Assembly: GCF_025263265.1 (NCBI RefSeq)
Contig: NZ_CP079869.1
Location: 4,092,001 to 4,156,000, forward strand
Reading direction: 5' to 3'
Length of the DNA stretch: 64,000 bases
DNA from: Mycobacterium sp. SMC-4
GTDB lineage: Bacteria > Actinomycetota > Actinomycetes > Mycobacteriales > Mycobacteriaceae
Shown: piece after piece, positions 51,438 to 61,484 of the stretch
How the letters are laid out: the number at the start of each line of letters is the position of its first letter
Numbering within the stretch: the first letter of the stretch is position 1
The notes under the pieces: model-generated
The model's input: only the letters and a program-made list of their open reading frames with translations
Told to the model about the DNA's origin: nothing
Database searches by the model: none
Program-made: the position numbers and the translations under genes

Positions 51438-52273
51438 ACGTCGAGGGCAGGCATGCGCTGGTGACCGGTGCCGGCTCGGGCATCGGCGCAGCGCTGTGCC
51501 GCGCACTGGACGCAGCCGGCGCCCATGTGGTGTGCACCGATATCGACGCGGTCGCCGCCGAGGGCACCATCGCCGGGTTGAGTGACCGGGCCCGGGCGGC
51601 CCAGCTGGACGTCACCGACGCCGCCGCCGTGCAAGCCGCCGTCGACGAGATCGTCAACCGGGCCGGCCGTATCGACCTCATCTTCAACAACGCCGGCATC
51701 GTCTGGGGCGGAGACACCGAGCTGCTCACCCTCGACCAGTGGAACGCGATCATCGACATCAACCTGCGCGGCGTCGTGCACGGTGTCGCCGCCGCGTACC
51801 CCCAGATGTTGCGCCAGGGCCACGGCCAGATCGTCAACACCGCTTCGATGGCCGGCCTGACCGCCGCCGGGCAGGTCACCAGCTACGTCGCCACCAAGCA
51901 TGCCGTGGTCGGGCTGTCGCTGGCGCTGCGCTCCGAGGCCGCGCCCCGTGGCGTCGGGGTGTTGGTGGTCTGTCCGGCTGCCGTCGAGACGCCGATCCTG
52001 GACAAAGGCGCGATGGGGGGCTTTGTCGGCCGTGACTACTTTCTGCAGGCTCAAGGCGGCAAACCCTACGACGCCGACCGGCTCGCGCGGGACACCCTGC
52101 GGGCGATCCGGCGCAACAAGGCAATCCTGGTCAAACCCACGGTGGCGCAGGCGCAATGGTGGTTCGCGCGGTTGGCCCCGAACCTGATGAACCGGATGTC
52201 GATGCGTTTCGTCGCCGGGCAGCGGTCACGACAGGGACGTGGCATACCGCCATCTGCGACCGGCTCCGGATAG
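51434..52273 (+). CDS. SDR family oxidoreductase (KstR-boxed pair, second gene)
   Basis: 279 residues from the GTG at 51434, overlapping the first SDR stop by 4 nt. TGAGSGIG near residue 11, CTDIDA suggesting NAD specificity, NNAG, and YVATK with Tyr151 and Lys155. The C-terminal part AIRRNKAILVKPTVAQAQWWFARLAPNLMNRMSMRFV matches the mycobacterial SDR group that acts on bulky hydrophobic ketones. The two-SDR operon implies sequential or heteromeric oxidation of one substrate. Confidence 0.91.
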   Translation: MNVEGRHALVTGAGSGIGAALCRALDAAGAHVVCTDIDAVAAEGTIAGLSDRARAAQLDVTDAAAVQAAVDEIVNRAGRIDLIFNNAGIVWGGDTELLTLDQWNAIIDINLRGVVHGVAAAYPQMLRQGHGQIVNTASMAGLTAAGQVTSYVATKHAVVGLSLALRSEAAPRGVGVLVVCPAAVETPILDKGAMGGFVGRDYFLQAQGGKPYDADRLARDTLRAIRRNKAILVKPTVAQAQWWFARLAPNLMNRMSMRFVAGQRSRQGRGIPPSATGSG

Positions 52274-52314
52274 GGTTGCTCACGCCCGGCCGACGCGCCG
52301 GGGCGGGAGGGCGC

Positions 52315-53493
52315 ATGACAGATCAGTTCACCCCGACCCAGAAGCGCGCGCTGGCCGTCATCACGCTGATCGCGCTCGGGGTCGCAGCGTACTTCCTGCG
52401 CCGGTATGTGCTGCTGATCGCGGTCGCCGCCGTGCTGGCCTACCTGTTCAGCCCGCTCTACCGGCGTCTGCTGGCCAGGATGAGCTCCGGCGCGGCGGCG
52501 ACGCTGACGCTGCTGGCGGCGATCGCCATCGTCGCCCTGCCACTGTCGGGCGTGGTGGCGTTGGCCGTGATGCAAATCAGCCAAATGGTCTCCAGCGTGG
52601 GCCACTGGGCCCAGCAGACCGACTTCACCGCGCTGGCCCAGCGCCTGCTCGACTCGGCCAATGAACTGCTGGCGCGAGTCCCGTTCGTGGAGACCACGCT
52701 GACCCCGGAGTCGGTGCGTCAGGCCATTGCCCGGGTGGGTCAGGACGCCGGGGAAATTGCGCTGGGCCTGATCCGCGATTCGGTGGGCGGCATCGCGGCC
52801 ACGGTGACCGCGTCGATCATCTTCCTGTACGTGTTCTTGGCGCTGCTGACCAACGGCGACAAGGTCGCCGAACTGTTCCGCGACCTCAACCCGCTGGGCC
52901 GCGAGGTTTCCGACATCTATCTGGCCAAGGTCGGCGCCATGGTCTCGGCGACGGTCAAGGGCCAGTTCATCATCGCCACCTGTCAGGGTGTGGCCGGTGC
53001 GGTGTCGCTGTACATCGCCGGCCTGCACGACGCGTTCTTCATGTTCGTGATCTTCCTGACCGCGCTGTCGTTCATCCCGCTGGGTGGCGGCATCGTGACC
53101 ATTCCGCTGGGCATCGCGATGGCGGTGTTCGGCAATCCGGTGGGCGGCATCTTCGTCGTCGTCTTCCACCTGCTCGTGGTGACCAACATCGACAATGTGC
53201 TGCGGCCGTTCCTGGTGCCCAAGAGCGCCCACCTGCAGCCGGCGCTGATGTTGATCGCCGTCTTCGCCGGGCTGGGCATGTTCGGATTCTTTGGCATCGT
53301 GTTGGGACCGGTGCTGATGATCGTCATCGTGACGACGATCAGCATGTACCTGGCGGTGTCGAAGGATCTGCCGTTGGACACCCTCACCGGCACCCGCGCC
53401 GATCCCGAGGACGACGCGAACGAGCGGGACACCCCGTGGTGGCAGCGCCTGCTCCCGCAGCGGTTGCGGCCGGCTAGAACAACCGGCTCTTGA
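52315..53493 (+). CDS. AI-2E family transporter / PerM-like permease
   Basis: 392 residues from the ATG at 52315, preceded by GGGAGGG. Seven to eight membrane helices; the family signature is in LTALSFIPLGGGIVTIPLGIAMAVFGNPVGGIFVVVFHLLVVTNIDNVLRPFLVPK. This corresponds to Rv1101c. Members export autoinducer-2 or act as sodium-proton antiporters; the PerM paralogue of M. tuberculosis supports division under stress. C-terminus is hydrophilic. Its 3' end overlaps the convergent dienelactone hydrolase gene by 20 nt. Confidence 0.93.
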   Translation: MTDQFTPTQKRALAVITLIALGVAAYFLRRYVLLIAVAAVLAYLFSPLYRRLLARMSSGAAATLTLLAAIAIVALPLSGVVALAVMQISQMVSSVGHWAQQTDFTALAQRLLDSANELLARVPFVETTLTPESVRQAIARVGQDAGEIALGLIRDSVGGIAATVTASIIFLYVFLALLTNGDKVAELFRDLNPLGREVSDIYLAKVGAMVSATVKGQFIIATCQGVAGAVSLYIAGLHDAFFMFVIFLTALSFIPLGGGIVTIPLGIAMAVFGNPVGGIFVVVFHLLVVTNIDNVLRPFLVPKSAHLQPALMLIAVFAGLGMFGFFGIVLGPVLMIVIVTTISMYLAVSKDLPLDTLTGTRADPEDDANERDTPWWQRLLPQRLRPARTTGS

Positions 53494-54271
53494 AGAACTC
53501 CACGACCCGCTTACGGGCCTCATAGGCCGGGTTTCCGTCGACCTCACGCACCTGGTCGGTCAGCACCGAGTGGGCCATCCGTCCGAGGCCGTCGGCGTTG
53601 CCCTTGCCCGAATTGATCTCGATGACGTCGAACGCGTCGCCGAGCCGGTCCTTCAACGTGGCGAACCGCGCGCCAGGGACGAGGGGGTCGGCGCTGAAGC
53701 GCAACCCCATCACGCACAGTCCCTCCTCGGCAGCTCGGCGCGCCACGACCTGCAATTCCGCCTCGGACACCCCCGGATCACGCCGCTGCTTGGGGGTCAG
53801 CGGTAAGGGTATCGACGGCTGGCTCATCACCGGGGCCAGCACACTGTCGTCGACGGCGGCGGCCAGCGCGAATCCGCCGGTGAAGCACTGGCCGATGACG
53901 CCGACGCCCTTGCCGGGGGTGTTGGCGTCGAGGTCACGCGCCAGCGCCCGCAGATAGTGGGCCACCGGCCGGTCGGCATTGGTGGCGAACGCCGCGAACT
54001 CCTTGGCGACGCACCCCTTCAGCAGCACCGGTAGCGCGCCCGGACCCCGTGCGGGAGCCCCCGGCGTGCCGAACAGCGACGGCGCGGCGACCGTGAATCC
54101 GTTGTCGACGAGGTGATCACCGAGCGCGAGCACCCCGGGATGCAGGCCGGGCATCTCCGGGATCAGGACCACCCCGGGCCCTTCGCCTTTGCGGTAGACG
54201 TCGTAGGTCTGGCCGGCCGCGGTGAACGGCGTGGCGACCCATCCGGTCAGATCGGACTCCGGAGCGGTCAT
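53474..54271 (-). CDS. Dienelactone hydrolase family protein
   Basis: 265 residues, alpha/beta-hydrolase of the DLH group. Nucleophile Cys129 in GVIGQCFTGGFAL, the Cys-for-Ser substitution that defines the family; GVVLIPEMPGLHPGVLALGDHL and PSLFGTPGAPA lead into it. LRFSADPLVPGARFATL contains the candidate Asp. The catalytic His near residue 235 is probably in RMAHSVLTD. Expected to hydrolyse a cyclic ester or similar activated ester. Confidence 0.9.
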   Translation of the reverse strand: MTAPESDLTGWVATPFTAAGQTYDVYRKGEGPGVVLIPEMPGLHPGVLALGDHLVDNGFTVAAPSLFGTPGAPARGPGALPVLLKGCVAKEFAAFATNADRPVAHYLRALARDLDANTPGKGVGVIGQCFTGGFALAAAVDDSVLAPVMSQPSIPLPLTPKQRRDPGVSEAELQVVARRAAEEGLCVMGLRFSADPLVPGARFATLKDRLGDAFDVIEINSGKGNADGLGRMAHSVLTDQVREVDGNPAYEARKRVVEFFKSRLF

Positions 54272-54291
54272 GGCGTCTCCATCTCGCGTGC

Positions 54292-54963
54292 TCAGGTCGA
54301 GGGCAGCGGCGGCTGCGATTGCGTCGCCGCGGCAAGCGTACGGTACTCATCGGTACCGCCGGCCCCGGTCAGCGCAATCTGCGCTGGTCCGGTCGGGCCG
54401 CTGATGCGCGCGGTCCACACCGGTTCTGCCGGCCCGCCGTTGCGTCCTCCACCCTGGTAGACGATCCAGCGCACGCCGTCGACGTCCTGGGTCCCGGTCG
54501 GGACCAGGTCGCGGTCGAACGATGCGATGAGGCGCTCCTCGTCGGCATCACTCTGGGTCACGCTGAGGTACCGACCCGTCGTCGTGAGGAATCCAACCGT
54601 GGAGGCGACCGCCCGCACCTGCTGCCCGGTGGCCGGATCGGTGCGGCCGGACTCGATGCCTTTGCGGCTGCCGGAGTTGGACTGCCAGCCCTCGGGCACT
54701 GCGGGGATGCGAATCGGAATGCCCAGCGCTGCGGCATCGGCGCGCAATGCCGCCGGGGCGTCGTAATCCGGTGTCGGTCCGCGGCCCGGACCCGAGGGCG
54801 CGAACGAGCACATGCCCAGCAGTCCGGCCAGCACCAGACAGGCCACCACCAGCGGTGCCATCGACCAGAACATGTCGCGACCGTCTTGCAGCAGGCGAGA
54901 CTTCGGAGGGCGCGGACCGGGCACCCCGGCGACCGGGTGGCCCGGGTCGGGCGGCGTCGTCAT
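54292..54963 (-). CDS. DUF4245 membrane-anchored protein (Rv1100-like)
   Basis: 223 residues from the ATG at 54963; the frame is open upstream but only antisense to glpX. A Pro-rich cytoplasmic start, one membrane helix ([23 protein letters not shown]), then an extracytoplasmic DUF4245 domain with [19 protein letters not shown] and [11 protein letters not shown]. Function unknown; conserved next to glpX in mycobacteria. GATACT lies 7 nt before the ATG. Confidence 0.88.
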   Translation of the reverse strand: MTTPPDPGHPVAGVPGPRPPKSRLLQDGRDMFWSMAPLVVACLVLAGLLGMCSFAPSGPGRGPTPDYDAPAALRADAAALGIPIRIPAVPEGWQSNSGSRKGIESGRTDPATGQQVRAVASTVGFLTTTGRYLSVTQSDADEERLIASFDRDLVPTGTQDVDGVRWIVYQGGGRNGGPAEPVWTARISGPTGPAQIALTGAGGTDEYRTLAAATQSQPPLPST

Positions 54964-55018
54964 GATTGCCAGTATCCCAGCTCCCGGAGAGCAACCCGCT
55001 AATGGGACAATCTGGCCC

Positions 55019-56047
55019 ATGACGCCACCGAGACGTGAAGCCCCCGATCGCAACCTGGCCCTGGAGCTCGTGCGAGTGACCGAGGCTGGGGCGATGGCGG
55101 CGGGCCGCTGGGTCGGACGCGGAGACAAGGAAGGCGGCGACGGCGCGGCCGTCGACGCGATGCGTCAACTGGTCAACTCCGTATCGATGCGCGGCGTGGT
55201 GGTCATCGGCGAGGGCGAGAAGGACAACGCCCCGATGCTCTACAACGGCGAGGAGGTCGGCAACGGCGACGGCCCGGAGTGCGACTTCGCCGTCGACCCG
55301 GTCGACGGCACCACGCTGATGAGCAAGGGCATGCCCAACGCCATCTCGGTGCTCGCGGTGGCCGAGCGCGGCTCGATGTTCGATCCGTCGGCGGTGTTCT
55401 ACATGAACAAGATCGCCGGCGGACCCGATGTCGCCGACTTCATCGACATCACGTCTCCGATCGCGGCGAACATCCAACGCATCGCCAAAGTTCGCAAGGC
55501 CTCGGTCTCCGACATCACCGTCTGCATCCTGGACCGTCCCCGGCACACCAAGTTGATGGCCGACGTCCGGGAGGCCGGCGCGCGCATCCGGCTGATCTCC
55601 GACGGCGACGTCGCGGGCGCCATCTCGGCCTGCCGCCCCGACTCGGGCACCGACCTGCTGGTCGGCATCGGCGGCACCCCCGAGGGCATCATCACCGCGG
55701 CCGCGATCCGCTGCATGGGCGGCGAGATCCAGGCCACGCTGGCGCCCACCGACGACGAAGAGCGCCAGCGCGCCCTCGACCGCGGTTACGACCTGGACCG
55801 CGTGCTCACCACCAAAGACCTGGTGTCCGGAGAGAACGTGTTCTTCTGCGCCACCGGTGTCACCGACGGCGACCTGCTCAAAGGGGTGCGCTTCTTCGGC
55901 GGTGGCTGCACCACCCAGTCGATCGTGATGCGTTCGAAGTCGGGCACCGTGCGGATGATCGACGCCTATCACCGGCTCTCGAAGCTCAACGAGTACTCCG
56001 CGGTGAACTTCACCGGCGACGTCAGCGCCGCCTACCCATTGCCGTAA
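55019..56047 (+). CDS. glpX: Class II fructose-1,6-bisphosphatase
   Basis: 342 residues from the ATG at 55019. Li-sensitive phosphatase fold with metal and phosphate motifs: [27 protein letters not shown] at residues 93-99, [20 protein letters not shown] and the C-terminal [21 protein letters not shown]. Essential FBPase of gluconeogenesis in M. tuberculosis (Rv1099c). The enzyme hydrolyses fructose 1,6-bisphosphate in the cytoplasm. Downstream fum follows after 38 nt. Confidence 0.97.
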   Translation: MTPPRREAPDRNLALELVRVTEAGAMAAGRWVGRGDKEGGDGAAVDAMRQLVNSVSMRGVVVIGEGEKDNAPMLYNGEEVGNGDGPECDFAVDPVDGTTLMSKGMPNAISVLAVAERGSMFDPSAVFYMNKIAGGPDVADFIDITSPIAANIQRIAKVRKASVSDITVCILDRPRHTKLMADVREAGARIRLISDGDVAGAISACRPDSGTDLLVGIGGTPEGIITAAAIRCMGGEIQATLAPTDDEERQRALDRGYDLDRVLTTKDLVSGENVFFCATGVTDGDLLKGVRFFGGGCTTQSIVMRSKSGTVRMIDAYHRLSKLNEYSAVNFTGDVSAAYPLP

Positions 56048-56085
56048 CCCCTTCAACCCCAACACCTCACGAAACAGGGAGCCAC

Positions 56086-57492
56086 ATGGCAGACAAGGAC
56101 GCCGAGTACCGCATCGAGCACGACACCATGGGTGAAGTCCGGGTCCCCAAGGACGCGCTGTGGCGCGCGCAGACCCAACGCGCGGTGGAGAACTTCCCGA
56201 TCTCGTTCCGTCCGCTGGAACGCACCCAGATCCGTGCGCTCGGCCTGCTCAAAGGCGCCTGCGCCCAGGTGAACAAGGACCTCGGGCTGCTGGATGCGGA
56301 CAAGGCCGACGCGATCATCGCCGCAGCGGCCGAGATCGCCGACGGACAGCATGACGACCAGTTCCCGATCGACGTGTTCCAGACCGGGTCGGGCACCAGT
56401 TCGAACATGAACACCAACGAGGTCATCGCCTCGATCGCGGCGGCCAACGGGGTCACGGTGCATCCCAACGACCACGTGAACATGTCGCAGAGCTCCAACG
56501 ACACCTTTCCCACCGCGACCCACATCGCGGCCACCGAAGCCGCCGTGCGGCAACTGATCCCGGCGCTGGAGGTGCTGCACGAGTCGCTGGAGGCCAAAGC
56601 CCGGCAGTGGCGCACCACGGTGAAGTCGGGCCGCACCCACCTGATGGACGCGGTCCCGGTGACGCTGGGCCAGGAGTTCGGCGGCTACGCCCGGCAGATC
56701 CAGGCCGGCATCGAGAGAGTGAAGGCGACCCTGCCCCGGCTCGGGGAGCTCGCCATCGGCGGCACCGCCGTCGGCACCGGGCTCAACGCGCCCGACGGCT
56801 TCGGCGCGAAGGTCGTCGAGGTGCTGGTCGACCAGACCGGCATCGCCGAGTTGCGCCCTGCCGTCGACTCTTTCGAGGCCCAAGCCGCGCGTGACGGGCT
56901 GGTCGAGGCCTCTGGTGCGCTCAAGACGATCGCGGTCTCACTGACCAAGATCGCCAACGACATTCGTTGGATGGGGTCGGGGCCGCTGACCGGGCTGGGC
57001 GAGCTGCAGTTGCCCGATCTGCAGCCGGGAAGCTCGATCATGCCGGGCAAGGTCAACCCCGTCATCCCCGAGGCGATCACCCAGGTGGCGGCACAGGTCA
57101 TCGGCAACGACGCCGCTGTCACCGTGGGCGGACTGTCGGGCGCGTTCGAGCTCAACGTCTACATCCCGATGATGGCCCGCAATGTGCTCGAGTCGTTCAC
57201 GCTGCTGGCCAACTCGTCGAAGTTGTTCGCCACCCGGTGCATCGACGGCCTGATCGCCAATGAGGATCGGCTGCGCGAGCTCGCCGAGTCCTCACCGTCG
57301 ATCGTGACTCCGCTGAACTCGGCGATCGGCTACGAGGAGGCCGCCAAAGTGGCCAAGCAGGCGCTGGCGGAGAAGAAGACGATTCGCCAGACGGTCATCG
57401 ATCGTGGCCTGATCGGAGACAAGCTCTCCGAAGCGGAGCTCGACAAGCGTCTCGACGTACTCGCGATGGCCAAAGTCAAGGACGGCGACTAG
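56086..57492 (+). CDS. fumC: Fumarate hydratase, class II
   Basis: 468 residues from the ATG at 56086, preceded by AGGGAG. Fumarase/aspartase superfamily with [16 protein letters not shown], the catalytic [16 protein letters not shown]is region and the signature [11 protein letters not shown] at residues 316-326. Converts fumarate to L-malate in the TCA cycle; oxygen-stable, iron-free. Corresponds to Rv1098c. Followed by a very strong hairpin. Confidence 0.98.
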   Translation: MADKDAEYRIEHDTMGEVRVPKDALWRAQTQRAVENFPISFRPLERTQIRALGLLKGACAQVNKDLGLLDADKADAIIAAAAEIADGQHDDQFPIDVFQTGSGTSSNMNTNEVIASIAAANGVTVHPNDHVNMSQSSNDTFPTATHIAATEAAVRQLIPALEVLHESLEAKARQWRTTVKSGRTHLMDAVPVTLGQEFGGYARQIQAGIERVKATLPRLGELAIGGTAVGTGLNAPDGFGAKVVEVLVDQTGIAELRPAVDSFEAQAARDGLVEASGALKTIAVSLTKIANDIRWMGSGPLTGLGELQLPDLQPGSSIMPGKVNPVIPEAITQVAAQVIGNDAAVTVGGLSGAFELNVYIPMMARNVLESFTLLANSSKLFATRCIDGLIANEDRLRELAESSPSIVTPLNSAIGYEEAAKVAKQALAEKKTIRQTVIDRGLIGDKLSEAELDKRLDVLAMAKVKDGD

Positions 57493-57503
57493 CCAACTCG
57501 TGC

Positions 57504-57552
57504 GATTTGGGCGCGGTAAACGACGCTGGGCGTCGTTTACCGCGCCCAAATC
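57504..57552. terminator. Perfect 22-bp hairpin between fumC and phoH2
   Basis: Arms 57504-57525 and 57531-57552 are perfect reverse complements over 22 bp, with the 5-nt loop CTGGG. It lies 12 nt after the fumC stop and 6 nt before the phoH2 stop, so it can terminate both convergent genes. There is no U-tract. The exactness is unusual and could also mean a REP-like element. Confidence 0.8.
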
Positions 57553-57557
57553 CCTCG

Positions 57558-58889
57558 TCAGGGCAAGGCACCGGGACTGATCTCTTCGAGCATCTCGGTC
57601 ACCAGCGCGGCGATCGGCGAGCGTTCACTGCGCAGCAGCGTGATGTGTGCGAACAGCGGGTGGCCCTTGAGCTTCTCGATCACGGCCGCGACACCGTCGT
57701 GGCGGCCGACGCGCAGATTGTCCCGCTGGGCCACATCGTGGGTCAGCACCACACGTGAACCCGAACCCAGCCGGGACAGCACCGTCAGCAACACGTTGCG
57801 CTCCAACGACTGCGCCTCGTCGACGATGACGAACGAGTCGTGCAGCGAGCGGCCCCGGATGTGGGTCAGCGGCAGCACCTCCAGCATCCCGCGCGAGAGC
57901 ACCTCTTCGAGCACCGCCGGACTGGCCAGACCCTCCAACGTGTCGAACACCGCTTGAGCCCAGGGGCCCATCTTGTCGCTCTCGCTGCCCGGGAGGTAGC
58001 CGAGGTCCTGCCCGCCCACCGCATAGAGCGGGCGGAACACCACCACCTTGCGCTGGGTACGCCGCTCCAACACCGCCTCCAGACCAGCACACAGCGCCAA
58101 CGCGGACTTGCCGGTGCCGGCCTTGCCGCCCAGCGAGACGATGCCGACCAATTCGTCCTGCAGCAGATCGAGCGCGACGCGTTGTTCGGCGGACCTTCCC
58201 CGGAGGCCGAACACCTCGCGATCACCTCGTACCAACTGCACCCTCTTATCGGCGTTGACCCGGCCCAGCGCATGAGAACTGCTGCCCAGCAACCTGATTC
58301 CGGTGTGGCAGGGCAGATCACGGGCGGCGGTCAGGTCGATCTCGCCGTCGGCGAACAAGGCGTCCACGTCCTCGCCTGACACCTCGAGTTCGGCCATCCC
58401 GGTCCACCCGGAGGTGACGACATCCTGCGCGTGGTACTCGTCGGCGGGAAGGCCGACCGCGCCTGCCTTGACGCGCAGTGGGATGTCCTTGCTCACCAGC
58501 GTCACCTGCTTGCCCTCAGCGGCGAGGTTGGCCGCACAGGTCAGGATGCGAGCGTCGTTGGTCTCGGTGCGGAATCCGGCCGGCAGCACCGAGGGGTCAC
58601 TGTGATTGAGCTCGACCTGAAGCGTACCGCCTTCTGCGCCAACGGGAATGGGCAGATCCAACCGACCGTGTTCGAGCCGCAGATCGTCGAACATGCGCAG
58701 CGCCTGTCGAGCGAACCATCCCAGCTCGTGGTGGTGACGTTTGGCTTCCAGCTCGCTGATGACGACGAGCGGAACCACCACTTCGTGTTCGGCAAATCGC
58801 GTGATGGCCCAGGGATCGGACAACAACACGGAGGTGTCGAGCACATAGGTCCGTCGTGCACCTGACTGCCGGCTCGGGAATTGGGTCAC
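57558..58889 (-). CDS. phoH2: PhoH2, PIN-PhoH RNA helicase-ribonuclease
   Basis: 443 residues from a GTG at 58889, preceded by GAGGAG; an in-frame GTG at 58949 lacks a ribosome site. N-terminal PIN domain (residues about 12-150: [15 protein letters not shown] with catalytic Asp, [14 protein letters not shown]). C-terminal PhoH ATPase has Walker [12 protein letters not shown] near residue 258 and Walker [10 protein letters not shown] near residue 355. Known PhoH2 (Rv1095) unwinds and cuts RNA 5' to 3' and is opposed by the small PhoAT antitoxin encoded upstream in other mycobacteria; no convincing phoAT gene was found here. Confidence 0.94.
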   Translation of the reverse strand: MTQFPSRQSGARRTYVLDTSVLLSDPWAITRFAEHEVVVPLVVISELEAKRHHHELGWFARQALRMFDDLRLEHGRLDLPIPVGAEGGTLQVELNHSDPSVLPAGFRTETNDARILTCAANLAAEGKQVTLVSKDIPLRVKAGAVGLPADEYHAQDVVTSGWTGMAELEVSGEDVDALFADGEIDLTAARDLPCHTGIRLLGSSSHALGRVNADKRVQLVRGDREVFGLRGRSAEQRVALDLLQDELVGIVSLGGKAGTGKSALALCAGLEAVLERRTQRKVVVFRPLYAVGGQDLGYLPGSESDKMGPWAQAVFDTLEGLASPAVLEEVLSRGMLEVLPLTHIRGRSLHDSFVIVDEAQSLERNVLLTVLSRLGSGSRVVLTHDVAQRDNLRVGRHDGVAAVIEKLKGHPLFAHITLLRSERSPIAALVTEMLEEISPGALP

Positions 58890-59093
58890 GTAGCGCTCCT
58901 CGAGGCTGCGCGAGTTCCTGCGGCCCCACACGAACTTCTCGGTGGACACACAAGCGGTCTCAGGACCGGGGCCGGCCCTCTCAATCGGGACCGCCCGGAC
59001 AGCAGAGCAAATCGCTAGCCATCGGAATCGACGCTACTCTCGCACGCGCACAGGTGCCCGTCAGGCGCGCCGAAACTCTGACTGCCGTATGCG

Positions 59094-59921
59094 TTACGAG
59101 CTGGTGAACTGTTCAAGGGCGGCCTCGTCGGCCACCCCCCAGGCCCGGATGCGCTCGGCGATCACAGTGCTGAGCTGGTCGCGGTCGAAGATCCCGGCCT
59201 GCGCGACGCGCGCGACCTTGTCCTGGTAGGCGTCGATGTCACCGCCGACGACGTCGAGTTCGGCGGCCCGCTTGGCGATCGCGTCAACGGTCTCTTCGCG
59301 GTGGGTGCTCAAGCAGTGCGCGATGAGGTTGCCGAAAAACTCTTCGTGGCGTTCCTCGTCGCGGGCGATCCGGCCCACGAGCCCTTGCAGCACCGGCTCG
59401 CCGATCTGGGCCTCCAGGTTGCGGCAGAACACCGCGTGCGCGCGCTCCCAGAACGCCATGAACACCAGCGTCTCGATCTGGCTGTAGGTGTCGGCGCGAT
59501 AGCCCTTCATCACATGCTCGACGCGGACGTCCTCGTTGGCGGTGGGGTCGATCTGGCGGGTGACCACCAGGTAGTTGCGCAGCGCGACCGCGTGCAGGTG
59601 TTCCTCGGCGGTCCAGCGGCCCAGCCAGCGACCCCACTTGTCTTCGAGGATGAAGTGTTCGACGAGTTCGCGGTGATAGCCGGCCAGGTTGTCCTTGGTG
59701 ATCAGCAGGATCTCCAAGGCGTCTGTGATGTGCTTGGGCAGGGTCACCTGCGACGGATCCCAGTCCCGTCCGCCCAGGAATGCGAAGTTCTCACCCTGGT
59801 CGAACGGGACGAAATCGTGGGCGAACCACGGGTCCTCGGTGTCGAGATGACGCCGCAGCTCATCGTCGACGACCGGCTCAAGTTCGAGCGTCAGGGCGTT
59901 AGCGACAGGTTTCTGTGCCAT
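59094..59921 (-). CDS. desA2: Acyl-ACP desaturase DesA2
   Basis: 275 residues, ferritin-like di-iron fold. Two iron-binding EExxH sites: [12 protein letters not shown] (Glu107, His110) and [12 protein letters not shown]. It matches DesA2 (Rv1094), required for mycolic-acid biosynthesis. The start ATG is probably the first base of the transcript, because TAGTGT lies 6 nt upstream. Confidence 0.95.
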   Translation of the reverse strand: MAQKPVANALTLELEPVVDDELRRHLDTEDPWFAHDFVPFDQGENFAFLGGRDWDPSQVTLPKHITDALEILLITKDNLAGYHRELVEHFILEDKWGRWLGRWTAEEHLHAVALRNYLVVTRQIDPTANEDVRVEHVMKGYRADTYSQIETLVFMAFWERAHAVFCRNLEAQIGEPVLQGLVGRIARDEERHEEFFGNLIAHCLSTHREETVDAIAKRAAELDVVGGDIDAYQDKVARVAQAGIFDRDQLSTVIAERIRAWGVADEAALEQFTSS

Positions 59922-59927
59922 GCGGTT

Positions 59928-59933
59928 ACACTA
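59928..59933 (-). promoter_or_regulatory. Predicted -10 box (leaderless) of desA2
   Basis: TAGTGT on the minus strand ends 6 nt before the ATG at 59921. A TTTACG element 18 bp further upstream may serve as a weak -35. Confidence 0.6.
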
Positions 59934-59999
59934 ACCCAATTCTGTGGGAATCGTAAAATTGCCGTGCGCGACACTCCGGAGGCCGTGTCGACAAAAGGT

Positions 60000-61466
60000 C
60001 TAGAGCGTCAGGCCCGGGTAGAGCGGGTTGGCGTCGAGCATTTCGGCCGCCGCGCTGCGCACCCGCTCTGCGGTGCCGTCGGCCAGCGTGTACTTGGCCT
60101 TGGAGGGCCCCGCCGGTCCGGCCGCGGGCTCGGTGTTCTTCAGCACCTCGACCACCAGCTCGGCGACCCGGTCGAAGTCGTCGGCGCCAAAGCCACGCGT
60201 CGTCAGCGCCGGGGTACCGAACCGGATGCCGCTGGTGTACCAGGCACCGTTCGGATCGGCCGGGATCGCGTTGCGGTTGGTGACGATGCCGGAGTCCAGC
60301 AGCGCCGACTCGGCTTGGCGGCCGGTCAGCCCGAACGACGTGACGTCGAGCAGCACCAGGTGGTTGTCGGTCCCGCCGGTGACCAAGCTGCTGTCCCGCT
60401 TCACGAAGCCGTCGGCCAGCGCCTGCGCGTTGTCGGCGACGGCTTGTGCGTAACTGCGGAACGCCGGCTGCCGGGCCTCGGCCAGCGCGACGGCCTTGGC
60501 GGCCATCACGTGCGAAAGTGGACCGCCCAGCACCATCGGGCAACCCTTGTCGACCGCGGGTGCGTACTCCTCGGTGGCCAGCACCAGACCGCCACGGGGC
60601 CCGCGCAGCGACTTGTGCGTCGTCGTCGTCACGACATGGGCGTGCGGCACCGGATCCTCGTCGCCGGTGAACACCTTGCCGGCCACCAGCCCGGCGAAGT
60701 GCGCCATGTCGACCATCAGCGTCGCACCGACCTCGTCGGCGATCTCCCGCATCTTGGCGAAGTTGATCCGGCGCGGATAGGCCGAATAACCGGCGACCAG
60801 CACCAGCGGCTTGAACTCCCGCACCGCGGCGGCGACGGCGTCGTAGTCGATGAACCCGGTCGTGGGATCGGTGCCGTACTGGCGCTGGTGGAACATCTTG
60901 CCGGAGATGTTGGGCCGGAACCCGTGGGTCAGGTGCCCGCCGGTGTCCAGCGACATACCCATCAGACGCTGATTGCCCAGCTGGGCGCGCAGACTTTCCC
61001 AGTCGGCTTCGGACACGTCGTTGATGTGCTTGGCGCCCAGCTCGGCCAACTGGGGAGCCTCCACCCGGGTGGCCAGGATCGCCCAGTAGGCCACCAGGTT
61101 GGCGTCGATACCGGAATGCGGCTGGGCGTAGGCGTACGGCGCGCCGAACAGTTCGCGGGCGTGTTCGGCGGCCAGCGCCTCGACGGTGTCGACATTCTGG
61201 CAGGCGGCATAGAACCGGTGGCCGATGGTGCCCTCGGCGTACTTGTCGGAGAACCACGTGCCCATGGTCAGCAGCACCGCGGGCGAAGCGTAGTTCTCAC
61301 TGGCGATCAACTTCAGCGACGAACGCTGGTCGTCGAGCTCTTTGCGGGTGGCCTCGGCGATGCGCGGCTCGACGCTCTCGATCACCTGCAGCGCGGCGCG
61401 GTAGGCCTCGCTGGCGGTGGCGGCGTACTCGGCGCCCTGACCGGCGGTGACGGACTCAGCAGTCAT
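60000..61466 (-). CDS. glyA: Serine hydroxymethyltransferase, long form
   Basis: 488 residues, about 60 longer than M. tuberculosis GlyA1. Core SHMT motifs are intact: [46 protein letters not shown], the PLP Lys285 in [14 protein letters not shown], and [30 protein letters not shown]. The extra length comes from an N-terminal extension and an insert around residues 125-165 ([34 protein letters not shown]) before the GGHLTHG motif. Interconverts serine and glycine with tetrahydrofolate, feeding one-carbon metabolism. Gene order with desA2 and coaA is that of glyA1. Confidence 0.94.
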   Translation of the reverse strand: MTAESVTAGQGAEYAATASEAYRAALQVIESVEPRIAEATRKELDDQRSSLKLIASENYASPAVLLTMGTWFSDKYAEGTIGHRFYAACQNVDTVEALAAEHARELFGAPYAYAQPHSGIDANLVAYWAILATRVEAPQLAELGAKHINDVSEADWESLRAQLGNQRLMGMSLDTGGHLTHGFRPNISGKMFHQRQYGTDPTTGFIDYDAVAAAVREFKPLVLVAGYSAYPRRINFAKMREIADEVGATLMVDMAHFAGLVAGKVFTGDEDPVPHAHVVTTTTHKSLRGPRGGLVLATEEYAPAVDKGCPMVLGGPLSHVMAAKAVALAEARQPAFRSYAQAVADNAQALADGFVKRDSSLVTGGTDNHLVLLDVTSFGLTGRQAESALLDSGIVTNRNAIPADPNGAWYTSGIRFGTPALTTRGFGADDFDRVAELVVEVLKNTEPAAGPAGPSKAKYTLADGTAERVRSAAAEMLDANPLYPGLTL

Positions 61467-61473
61467 GTCCGAA

Positions 61474-61479
61474 AGCCTA
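61474..61479 (-). promoter_or_regulatory. Predicted -10 box (leaderless) of glyA
   Basis: TAGGCT on the minus strand ends 7 nt before the ATG at 61466. Confidence 0.5.
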
Positions 61480-61484
61480 TCGGG

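Noticed and set aside
58890..59093. A phoAT antitoxin gene upstream of phoH2
   Set aside because: All three frames were read: two give only very short or GTG-start peptides without resemblance to a known antitoxin, and the in-frame extension of PhoH2 lacks a ribosome site. Could still exist beyond what I can recognise.
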